A stretch of DNA of 49,371 bases from Candidatus Bathyarchaeota archaeon (lineage in GTDB: Archaea > Thermoproteota > Bathyarchaeia > Bathyarchaeales > Bathycorpusculaceae). The stretch spans positions 133,648-183,018 of the forward strand of contig PLNS01000007.1 in the NCBI GenBank assembly GCA_003141855.1. The letters are read 5' to 3'. The notes beneath the pieces are model-generated. The model was not told where the DNA came from, searched no databases, and was given only the letters and a program-made list of their open reading frames with translations. The position numbers were made by a program, and so were the translations under genes. Positions 34,083 to 41,007 of the stretch are shown here, one piece after another (within the stretch, counting starts at the first letter, position 1; every line of letters begins with the position of its first letter).

Positions 34083-35140
34083 TGTACGGGGAACTGGCGG
34101 GTTTGGAACAAATTGACCTTGCAGACAACGTTAAACTTATTGTGAAAGAAAATGTACTAGCCGTTTTTTGTGATAGTGCTTTTAAGACTGAAAGTTCAGC
34201 GTTTTATTGTGGCGGGCACAAACAAGTTAAAGCTGTCCTCAATGTAGGGGTGCCGGACGGGTACAACGACCGTTCCTTGCACCTTGACCCGCTTGAACTT
34301 ATAACTTCATCCGCAGCTAAAGTTGGCGTAACAAACGATTATTTGGCGATGGTTACGGCGGCAAAAATCCAAAACTACAGCCTCGTAACCCAAAAACTCA
34401 ACGATTTCTCGGTTAGCGTTGCTGCAACTGCAGGCTGCCAACATGGCGAGTCTTCAGGCGAGCAGATGGATGTCCAAGAAATCCACGGCACCATTAACGT
34501 AATCGTTTTAATCGATGCTGACCCCTTAGACAGCTGCATGGTAGCCTCAGTCATCACAGCAACCGAGGCAAAATCCGCAGCACTAAGAGACCTAGATGTT
34601 CGTAGCCGCTACACGGGCGATTCAGCCACGGGCTCCATAACCGACAGCGTCACCATAGCCTCAACGGCACGAGGCAAAACCATCAGTTACGGAGGACCTG
34701 CCTCCAAACTTGGCAAGGCTGTGGCTTTCTGCACAAGAAAAGCCGTTACGGAAGCATTGCTTAAACAGGAGCCGTTTTGGGGAAGCCGCACAGTTTTGGA
34801 CAGGCTCAAAGAGAGGCATCTTGGGCTTGAGAAACTCGCCGCTGAGCTGTCTAAAGTTGATGATTTAGCCGTTGACGTGGATGGTTTAGCGGAGATTTTA
34901 AAGAATAACCCTTTTGCAGGGGCGTATCTGCTGGCTGCGGCAAAAATGGATGACGATTACAAGAAGAACCTGTTGCCAACCGACTTTACAGATTGGACAG
35001 AGGTAAGCAAGTGCTTTGGCGCCTGTTCCTTCTCGAAGCGGGATTGCTCTAAACTGCCAAATTACGATTCAGTTAACCTGCCACCCTTCCTAAAACACGC
35101 ACTAATCAAAATTGTCAAGAGCGCTCAATCTGAGCATTAA
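34082..35140 (+). CDS. cbiZ: Adenosylcobinamide amidohydrolase CbiZ
   Basis: This 352-aa protein matches CbiZ, which cleaves the aminopropanol arm of adenosylcobinamide to give adenosylcobyric acid for cobalamin salvage. Family features: CGGHKQVKAVLNVGVP, LAMVTAAKI, HGTINVIVLIDADPL, VITATEAKSAALRDLDV and DSATGSITDSVTIAS, then a GGPASKLGKAV region. It has a C-terminal extension of about 100 residues with several Cys (CFGACSFSKRDC) that is not part of core CbiZ. It begins at a GTG that overlaps the ferredoxin stop codon by one nt. It fits with the many cobalamin-binding enzymes in the window. Confidence 0.87.
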   Translation: MYGELAGLEQIDLADNVKLIVKENVLAVFCDSAFKTESSAFYCGGHKQVKAVLNVGVPDGYNDRSLHLDPLELITSSAAKVGVTNDYLAMVTAAKIQNYSLVTQKLNDFSVSVAATAGCQHGESSGEQMDVQEIHGTINVIVLIDADPLDSCMVASVITATEAKSAALRDLDVRSRYTGDSATGSITDSVTIASTARGKTISYGGPASKLGKAVAFCTRKAVTEALLKQEPFWGSRTVLDRLKERHLGLEKLAAELSKVDDLAVDVDGLAEILKNNPFAGAYLLAAAKMDDDYKKNLLPTDFTDWTEVSKCFGACSFSKRDCSKLPNYDSVNLPPFLKHALIKIVKSAQSEH

Positions 35141-35209
35141 CTGAAAAGACTTAAATAACTTGGACTTATTTCCGTAAATAAAAACAACAGAAATAATGGT
35201 GTATTAAAC

Positions 35210-36109
35210 TTGAAATTCGGCGTATTTCTCTATCAACCCGAGCCTGTTGAAGGCGTCGATTACAACTTCTACCGTTTAAAATCTGAATCAGGAATCGTTG
35301 GAAAACCAAATCCACAAATGTACACTAACATCGCATGCTTCGGCGACAATTACATAGCGGCGAAACGCCCAGAATGGAACTCTGTAAGCTCAAACGGCCC
35401 AGCACTCCGCACCAACAAACGCTATAACCTCCGCTGGGACGTCGTATGCATGACTAACCCAGAAGCCAGAGAATATAACCTAAAAATCATCGCTGAATCA
35501 GCCAAAGTCACCCCGGGCATCAGCATCAGCAGCCAACACTTTGCAGACCAGAATTTCTGCACTTGCCCCCGATGCATCGAACAACAACGCAAAAGCGGCT
35601 TAAAGTGGGTTGAATGGCGAGCAAAAGTAGTGACTGACTTCCTTGCTGAAGTTAAAGAAATAGTCTCCGGCAAACCCCTCTTCGTCAACTGCCTCCCTGA
35701 CCCCTTGATGGGCAAGGAACGCTTCGGCTACGACTTTGAAGCCATGGCACAGTACGCTGACTACTTCGTCATCCCCATGTTCAGCAAAGCATACCCAACC
35801 CCGTGGTACTGGGAAACCATTGCAAGAGGCTTCAAGAGCTTCCTAAAGAAACCTGTCTTCGTAAACTTCTATGTACGAGGTCCAAACGAAACATGGGATA
35901 CAGTTGCACCAACAAAACAAATAATGACTGTTGCAACAAGAGTAGCTAGAACTGGCGTAGACGGCATAATCTTCTTAGCAGAAAAAGCTCAGTGGATACA
36001 AGAGTTCCAGAAGAACGCGGTCGCTGACAAAGAAACACGCGAGTTCCTTAAGGGACACGGCGGCGACGAAGTCTTAGACCTCTTCACCCGATGGGAAAAA
36101 CTCGTCTAA
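35210..36109 (+). CDS. Uncharacterised protein with CxCPxC motif, paralogue 2
   Basis: This 299-aa protein (TTG start) is a paralogue of the minus-strand protein at 32919-33803. Both have SNGPALRTN, QHFADQNFCTCPRC, RKSGLKWVEWRA, PDPLMGKERFGYDF and YADYFVIP. The alternation of strands and helices suggests a TIM-barrel enzyme. The gene follows cbiZ with a 69-nt gap and its product may act with it. Function unknown. The conserved Cys cluster could bind zinc, and the conserved acidic positions could form an active site. A strong T-rich tract follows the stop (36120-36150). Confidence 0.65.
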   Translation: MKFGVFLYQPEPVEGVDYNFYRLKSESGIVGKPNPQMYTNIACFGDNYIAAKRPEWNSVSSNGPALRTNKRYNLRWDVVCMTNPEAREYNLKIIAESAKVTPGISISSQHFADQNFCTCPRCIEQQRKSGLKWVEWRAKVVTDFLAEVKEIVSGKPLFVNCLPDPLMGKERFGYDFEAMAQYADYFVIPMFSKAYPTPWYWETIARGFKSFLKKPVFVNFYVRGPNETWDTVAPTKQIMTVATRVARTGVDGIIFLAEKAQWIQEFQKNAVADKETREFLKGHGGDEVLDLFTRWEKLV

Positions 36110-36119
36110 AATTCCCATT

Positions 36120-36150
36120 CCCATTATTTCTTTTAATAACATATTTTTTT
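36120..36150 (+). terminator. T-rich terminator
   Basis: ATTTCTTTTAATAACATATT followed by TTTTTT lies just after the stop codon of the second CxCPxC paralogue. It fits archaeal oligo-T termination. Confidence 0.45.
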
Positions 36151-36267
36151 TGTGCATGATACCTTTAAGTGAAAGGTACTCTACTTCTATTTTGATCCTA
36201 TTTAGTGCATGCAAAAGACATTTTTCCAAAATGCATTCATTCACAATAGTAGCTTGAAGGAGAAAAA

Positions 36268-36510
36268 ATGAAGATAATTAAAGGTTGGAAGAGGCTAAGC
36301 CATGAGGACGGGTTCCTTAACGATAGTTCAGGACAGACTGTGGTTGTTTCAAAAAAAGAATTCAGCAATAACTACAACGTAACGCTATTCGCTGGGCAAC
36401 AAACTGATAAAGCTGAAGGCAAGAAAATCTCGCCTGACTTCGCCACCAAGGTTAAAGCTGACACTTTCGCCGTAGACTGGATGGAAAGGCACCCAAACGG
36501 AATGGTTTAA
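36268..36510 (+). CDS. Small hypothetical protein
   Basis: This 80-aa protein has a good ribosome site (GAAGGAG, 6 nt before the ATG). It is soluble and mixed alpha/beta (GQTVVVSKKEFSNNYNVTLF, FAVDWMERHP). I do not recognise it; single-domain proteins of this size and type are common in archaea and may bind nucleic acid or partner proteins. It stands alone with its own leader after the terminator of the preceding gene. The 3' end meets a convergent Cys-rich miniprotein gene, whose stop codon follows directly. Confidence 0.6.
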   Translation: MKIIKGWKRLSHEDGFLNDSSGQTVVVSKKEFSNNYNVTLFAGQQTDKAEGKKISPDFATKVKADTFAVDWMERHPNGMV

Positions 36511-36630
36511 TCATACATTTTGGGTTAGCCAAATGTTAAAGGGGCACTGGTTCCAGCAATAAGAGCTTGATTTGTACATGCAGCCTTTGCATTCTGTCCT
36601 TTCAAAGCGTTTTTGTCTGGGTCTACTCAA
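36511..36630 (-). CDS. 39-aa Cys-rich miniprotein
   Basis: A TTG at 36630 with AGGTG about 7 nt upstream opens a 39-codon frame. The product carries four Cys in the pattern ECKGCMYKSSSYCWNQCP, that is C-x2-C-x7-C-x3-C, which looks like a small zinc-binding knuckle. No homologue is known to me. The frame is short, so a chance frame cannot be excluded, but the Cys pattern and the ribosome site support a real gene. Confidence 0.45.
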   Translation of the reverse strand: MSRPRQKRFERTECKGCMYKSSSYCWNQCPFNIWLTQNV

Positions 36631-36838
36631 AGACTACACCTGAAGTACAGGCAGTTTTGATTGCGTGTTTGCTTGTTTGCATGAGCATTTTGCCCTCTGT
36701 TTGTGTTTGAAAAGAATCAGTTACTCAGTAGGTTTAGCCCAAAGAACAAAGGAAACTCTTCACTTAGTAAAATGCCGTGATGCTAATAAAGGAATAATAA
36801 AAGAAAATCTTTAGTTAAGTTGGAATTATGGGAGAAAA

Positions 36839-37003
36839 TTAGGCTACTGTTGTTGCCTTAATTTGTGCATCTATTTTTCTCTGCCGTTTTTGCAGAAGCT
36901 TTCGTTTGTTTGCCTTAGGGTTTGGTTTTACTCTGTAGACTTTGCCGTGGGTGTTCTGGTAGTATTTTTTTCCTTTTGCCTTTAGTTTTGTCTTTTTATT
37001 CAA
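36839..37003 (-). CDS. Small basic Lys/Arg-rich protein
   Basis: A TTG at 37003 with GGAGGG 8 nt upstream gives a 54-aa protein, very rich in Lys and Arg (LNKKTKLKAKGKKYYQ, KANKRKLLQKRQRKIDAQ). The TTG at 37030 is a longer but weaker option. Such composition suggests RNA or ribosome binding, but the sequence does not match a family I know. The 208 nt between this gene and the Cys-rich miniprotein hold no further frame. Confidence 0.5.
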   Translation of the reverse strand: MNKKTKLKAKGKKYYQNTHGKVYRVKPNPKANKRKLLQKRQRKIDAQIKATTVA

Positions 37004-37231
37004 GCGTCTAGTCCCTCCTTGGCTCTCCAACGGGGATTTGAGCTATACAATACACAATTACTATTTGAGTGTGCCTATAAAAAATAAAGCGCATCGACCG
37101 TAAATGCTCGGTTTAACCGTTGTTTTGCATAGAAATTGTCATTCATTTATAAGTCCGCAGAACCTATATTTAACGAGCTTGTAAAAGACTCAATTTTTTG
37201 CAAGAACAACAACCGAGAAGGCAAGTACTAG

Positions 37232-37366
37232 ATGTATACTTACGAAAAACTCATTCAGGAAAGATTTAAATGCAGAATATGTTCATCAAGTTTTCAAACT
37301 CCCGACGAACTACGAAATCACAGAATGGTTGCCCACAAGGCGCACATGCTTACCTTCAGGCGCTAA
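37232..37366 (+). CDS. 44-aa C2H2 zinc-finger protein
   Basis: A short frame from the ATG at 37232 encodes a single classical zinc finger: FKCRICSSSFQTPDELRNHR then MVAH, giving C-x2-C-x12-H-x4-H. It has a basic N-terminal flank and a short tail, 44 residues in all. Archaeal single-finger proteins of this size exist and are thought to bind DNA or RNA, in some cases as regulators. A TATA-like CTATATTTAA lies about 65 nt upstream. There are no other genes close by. Confidence 0.7.
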   Translation: MYTYEKLIQERFKCRICSSSFQTPDELRNHRMVAHKAHMLTFRR

Positions 37367-37741
37367 TTCCGCTACAAACTTTTACCCTGCCTTAGCCAAA
37401 AACAAGTCAGCTACAACTGACCACAAAAACAGGCATTCATCCGCACAAACATTTACCTGTTCAATATTTTATCCAACGGTCGCATAAAACCTAAAATGCG
37501 CGCTCTTCAAGTGTTGAGAGTATTTATAGAGGGGGGTATAGTTGCTCCGAGCACTAGAGGGTTACGGGAAGCAATTATTTACCAGAAAAGCACGAAAAGT
37601 TACAAGCGTAACAGAAAGGTACCAATTGTTTTTTTATAGTCTAATTTTTCTCCATCAACCATGGACTTTTGGGTTTTAGGTTTTATTTAGAAAACTATAT
37701 AATCCATCTTCGCGTACACCACACTAAAAGGGCGAACTACA
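37367..37741. other. 375-nt intergenic region, one degenerate repeat copy
   Basis: This stretch lies between the zinc-finger gene and the next B12-rSAM. The only notable content is a G-rich dispersed-element core at 37519-37545. Near its end an AT-rich leader (ACTATATAATCC, about 37693) is a likely TATA box for the rSAM at 37742. I find no credible gene. Confidence 0.55.
37519..37545 (+). repeat. Dispersed element, G-rich core only (R5)
   Basis: AGTATTTATAGAGGGGGGTA followed by TAGTTG resembles the G-rich end of the dispersed element. The CATATTTGG block is absent, as in R4. Confidence 0.4.
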
Positions 37742-39124
37742 TTGAAGGTTACTCTTGTTAATCCACCCTATCCACCAAGCGTCCATTCACACCCGCCTTT
37801 TATCCCATTAGGCCTAGCATACTTAGGCGCAGTTGCGGAGAAAGCAGGCCACCAAGTCAAAGTCATCGACTGCCAGGCTGAGAAACTGACTTATGAAACC
37901 TTCCGCGACCGCATCGCACAAACTTCGTCCGACATAATCGGGGTAACAGCGACAACGTTGCTTTACAAGTCCGCCATGAAGCTAATCACGATAGCTAAGC
38001 AGACTCAACCGCAAGCAGTCACGGTGCTCGGCGGGTCACATGGAACTTTCTGGGACGAGAACGCCCTCAACGAATATCCAAGCCTGGGCATTGTCGTACG
38101 AAGAGAAGGCGAACAAACCTTCATCGAACTCCTAGATAAACTTCAGACCCAATCCAGCTTCAGCAACGTATTAGGCATCACATACAGAAACGGAGACAAA
38201 ATCGCCCGCAATGCAGACAGACCCTTCATAGAAGACTTAGACTCACTGCCTTTTCCGGCGCATCACCTGCTGCCGCTTGAAAACTTAAAGCACAATGGTA
38301 AAATCCTGTTCCCCTTAATCAGCAGTCGCGGATGCGTCTATTGGTGTGACTTCTGCAGCACCGTACGCATGTTCGGCAGAGGCTACCGCATGCGCAGCCC
38401 CAAAAACGTCGTAGACGAAATGCAGCTTGTCCACGACAAATACGGCGTTGACCAAGTTACATTTTATGATGACGCTTTTACCGTTGACCGCAACCGAGTG
38501 ATGAAAATCTGCGATGAACTACAATCTAGAAAACTGCATATGATTTGGGATTGCGGTACCCGCGTAGATATGGTGGACCGCGAACTGATGAAAACCATGC
38601 ATGCGGCAGGCTGCTTCGCGGTTTGGTTGGGTGTGGAGTCTGGTTCTGAAGCCATCCTTGGAGCGATGAATAAGCGCATCAAGCTGGATCAGACAAGACA
38701 GGCATATAAGACGGCGCATGATGTAGGTTTGATGACGATTGCAAACGTCGTTTTGGGTTTTCCTGGGGAAACAGAGCAAACAGCTCGTGAAACAATCCGT
38801 TTCGTTAAGGAGTTGAATCCCGACGACGTAGGCTTCTACGTGGCTACGCCTTATCCTGGCACACCAATGTATGAGCAAGTAAAGAAGAATGGTTGGTTGC
38901 GGATTACGGATTTTGACAAGTTCGATACTGCTGGCCCGACTTTTGAGACGCCATGGTTGAGCATGGAGAAGCTTGCTAAACTTCGCTACAAGGCATACCA
39001 GGACTTTTACCTGCGGCCAAGCTACGTGCTAAGAATGATGCGCAGAGGCGGAACCTATGGCAAGGCAGCTGTTAAAACTTCAGGCGCTTATCTGCTCAGA
39101 TCTTTGCACGTTAAGCTTTCGTAA
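37742..39124 (+). CDS. B12-binding domain radical SAM protein
   Basis: This 460-aa class B radical SAM enzyme starts at a TTG with a TATA-like ACTATATAAT about 50 nt upstream. It has the cobalamin-binding domain (LVNPPYPPSVHSHPP, FIPLGLAYLGAV, GGSHGTFWDE) and the cluster motif CVYWCDFC around residue 200. It is the closest relative of the minus-strand enzyme at 1860-3272, with long shared stretches in both domains, so the two probably act on similar substrates. It stands apart from the other rSAM genes, between the small-protein cluster and the corrinoid/MtrH pair. The substrate is unknown. Confidence 0.9.
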   Translation: MKVTLVNPPYPPSVHSHPPFIPLGLAYLGAVAEKAGHQVKVIDCQAEKLTYETFRDRIAQTSSDIIGVTATTLLYKSAMKLITIAKQTQPQAVTVLGGSHGTFWDENALNEYPSLGIVVRREGEQTFIELLDKLQTQSSFSNVLGITYRNGDKIARNADRPFIEDLDSLPFPAHHLLPLENLKHNGKILFPLISSRGCVYWCDFCSTVRMFGRGYRMRSPKNVVDEMQLVHDKYGVDQVTFYDDAFTVDRNRVMKICDELQSRKLHMIWDCGTRVDMVDRELMKTMHAAGCFAVWLGVESGSEAILGAMNKRIKLDQTRQAYKTAHDVGLMTIANVVLGFPGETEQTARETIRFVKELNPDDVGFYVATPYPGTPMYEQVKKNGWLRITDFDKFDTAGPTFETPWLSMEKLAKLRYKAYQDFYLRPSYVLRMMRRGGTYGKAAVKTSGAYLLRSLHVKLS

Positions 39125-39490
39125 CTCCCTATTTTTCCTAACCAACGCAATTACAGCAAGAACCAGCACTAGCACGCTTAGGGAAACTGTAATTGAAGTA
39201 AAATTAAACCCGATGGGTGATAATCCCAAAAACAAACCTACCAATCCAATTAAACCAAAGCTTAACGCCACGGATAATACTAATTGTTCGACAAAATCTA
39301 TTTTGTTTTTGCCCAAGAATAGTATGTTTACTAGGCAGTAGCCGGGTAAAAACGCGATAAAAACAAAACTTAAGACATACCGAGGAACCAAAGCAATCGA
39401 AAAATCTGGACTGGTTGGAATAAGATAAGTAGCCAGTAACGTTAAAACCGTGAAACCAACGATAATTTCAAACCATCTTAGCGGCTTCAG
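39080..39490 (-). CDS. DUF1616-like small membrane protein, probable CTG start
   Basis: The 136-aa reading from a CTG at 39490 contains four membrane helices (WFEIIVGFTVLTLLATYLIP; RYVLSFVFIAFLPGYCLVNI; LVLSVALSFGLIGLVGLFLG; ITVSLSVLVLVLAVIALV). 'FLPGYCLVNILF' followed by 'EQLVLSVALSFGLIGLVGL' matches the N-terminal part of the DUF1616 family. A TTG at 39391 gives only 103 aa and would lose the first helix. The CTG has GAAGG 7 nt upstream and follows an in-frame TAA, so it is the only start for the full protein. Its 3' end overlaps the end of the B12-rSAM by 45 nt. The function of DUF1616 is unknown. Confidence 0.6.
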   Translation of the reverse strand: MKPLRWFEIIVGFTVLTLLATYLIPTSPDFSIALVPRYVLSFVFIAFLPGYCLVNILFLGKNKIDFVEQLVLSVALSFGLIGLVGLFLGLSPIGFNFTSITVSLSVLVLVLAVIALVRKNRELRKLNVQRSEQISA

Positions 39491-39539
39491 ATTTTAGCCT
39501 TCAAAAATTTAAACAAATAAAAAATAAAGGAAGAAAATT

Positions 39540-40451
39540 TTACATGAAAGCCTTGTAGATCGGGTGAGTTTCTTCTAGCGGTCTAGTTCCAAGGTCGCCT
39601 GCGGCAGATGCAATGTATACGTCAGTTACTGCAACGGCTGGGAATACCCATTCAGCTTGTTCGGCAGGTCCAATCATAAGCCAGTTTGCGCCTGCGGTTT
39701 GCATTATTGCGTTGGTAGCGGTGTTGCATCCTTTTCGGAATTCTTTAGCAATGTTCGCTTTTACCCAACCCATGGTTGTGACAACGTTTCCGCTGCCTAA
39801 GCCTACAGGGTGACCATACTTCTCTTTCATTATGGGTATGGTTCTTACTGCAGTGCCCATGTCTGGAGCGAATGCGGGGATAGCTGTGTCGATTAATGGC
39901 TTTGTGATTCCAGCTTTATTGGCTAATGCTAATGCTTCTTCAATGACCTTCATTTTGCCTTCAAGGGTGGTATCTTTTGGATCGTCAGCAAGAACTATGG
40001 ACATCTTGATTCCGCTTTCTTTGAGCTTTGCTAATTCTACATCGGTGACGCCTTTGTAGACAGAGTTGTATAGGCATCTGTCTGAAAGACCCATCTTCTT
40101 TGCCATGTCAGCTGCTGCCATGCGTGTCTTAGGACTCATGGCGTCTAACATGATTGGAGCATCGCTGTGTTTGGCAACAAAGTCAATGTATTTTCCAAAG
40201 GCTTCTTCTGTTGTTCCGACAACGTCGAAGCCGAATTGAACGCCTGTAATGTCACTTTGGGTTTGCATCGTATTGATTATTTTCTCTGCTTCTTTAGCAT
40301 CAAAAATTCCTTTGTTTGCATCCGAAACCATTTTCTGACCTAGCCAAAAGATAGAACCGATTAGAAAAGTTGGTAGTTCTCCGGGCTGACCGCCTACTTT
40401 TGCTTTCCCTATCGTGTATACGTTTTGTTTCGTGTTGAATTTAAAGGACAT
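39540..40451 (-). CDS. mtrH: MtrH-like methyltransferase
   Basis: This 303-aa protein matches MtrH, the subunit of the methanogen Mtr complex that transfers a methyl group between tetrahydromethanopterin and a corrinoid. It is a TIM-barrel protein: FNTKQNVYTIGKAKVGGQPG at the N-terminus, then IMLDAMSPKTRM, IGSIFW and GLGSGNVVTTMGW. None of the other mtr genes is in the window. Free MtrH proteins next to a corrinoid protein are known in several archaea and bacteria, where they act on methylated compounds or on a pterin. It is second in a two-gene operon with the corrinoid protein (18-nt gap). Confidence 0.88.
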   Translation of the reverse strand: MSFKFNTKQNVYTIGKAKVGGQPGELPTFLIGSIFWLGQKMVSDANKGIFDAKEAEKIINTMQTQSDITGVQFGFDVVGTTEEAFGKYIDFVAKHSDAPIMLDAMSPKTRMAAADMAKKMGLSDRCLYNSVYKGVTDVELAKLKESGIKMSIVLADDPKDTTLEGKMKVIEEALALANKAGITKPLIDTAIPAFAPDMGTAVRTIPIMKEKYGHPVGLGSGNVVTTMGWVKANIAKEFRKGCNTATNAIMQTAGANWLMIGPAEQAEWVFPAVAVTDVYIASAAGDLGTRPLEETHPIYKAFM

Positions 40452-40469
40452 TTTTCCACATCTGATGGA

Positions 40470-40898
40470 TTATTTTTTGCCTATTGCTTTCTTTGCTAGC
40501 TCTGGAGCTTCTTCCTTGTTTTTGCCAAAGAGTGCGCCAATTGCATCAGCGTCTTCTTTTTTGACGGCTGCGCCGCCCATGATTATGGCAACTTTGCCTT
40601 TTAATCCGGCTGCTTTGAGTAGTTCATCGAGTTTTGCAATGTTGTTCTTTGCTGGAACTGTGTTAACTGAAATTGCAATCAGGTTTGCATTGTACTCTTT
40701 TGCTTTGTCAACGAAGACTTGTGGTGCAACGCTTTTTCCGACGTCAATGGTTTTGAATCCTGCGCGTTTTAGGGACCTGCGGACTGCTTCTTTTGCAGTG
40801 TCATGCATGTCTGGTTCGATGTTGCCGATAACTACTATACCGATTGGATTCTCTGGTTCTGGAGGCTCTTTTTCCATCATAGATTTAAGCCAAGACAT
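40470..40898 (-). CDS. Corrinoid protein with stand-alone B12-binding domain
   Basis: This 142-aa protein is a cobalamin-binding Rossmann domain: GIVVIGNIEPDMHDTAKEAV then AISVNTVPAKNN and IIMGGAAV. The base-off signature DxHxxG is present as D30-M-H32-D-T-A35, so the Gly is replaced by Ala. The helical cap domain found before the Rossmann domain in MtaC/MtbC-type proteins is missing; the first 15 residues are a short polar leader. It should carry methyl groups to and from the neighbouring MtrH. The ATG has GGTG upstream and a TATA box (GAGTATAAAAATCC, about 40932-40945 on the minus strand). Confidence 0.87.
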   Translation of the reverse strand: MSWLKSMMEKEPPEPENPIGIVVIGNIEPDMHDTAKEAVRRSLKRAGFKTIDVGKSVAPQVFVDKAKEYNANLIAISVNTVPAKNNIAKLDELLKAAGLKGKVAIIMGGAAVKKEDADAIGALFGKNKEEAPELAKKAIGKK

Positions 40899-40931
40899 TT
40901 AAACACCTTTTTTTTCCTTTTGGATTACCTT

Positions 40932-40945
40932 GGGATTTTTATACT
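40932..40945 (-). promoter_or_regulatory. TATA box for the corrinoid/MtrH operon
   Basis: The minus-strand sequence GAGTATAAAAATCC lies about 40 nt before the ATG at 40898, consistent with a start near 40912 and a short leader with GGTG. Confidence 0.5.
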
Positions 40946-41007
40946 CGAAATTCATATTTAACCTTTTACCAACATTTCCAATGTAAGCATATCAAGCGGG
41001 AAAGTAA

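Noticed and set aside
39057-39341. 94-codon plus-strand frame after the B12-rSAM stop
   Set aside because: It lies opposite the four-helix DUF1616-like protein, which has clear membrane segments and family motifs.
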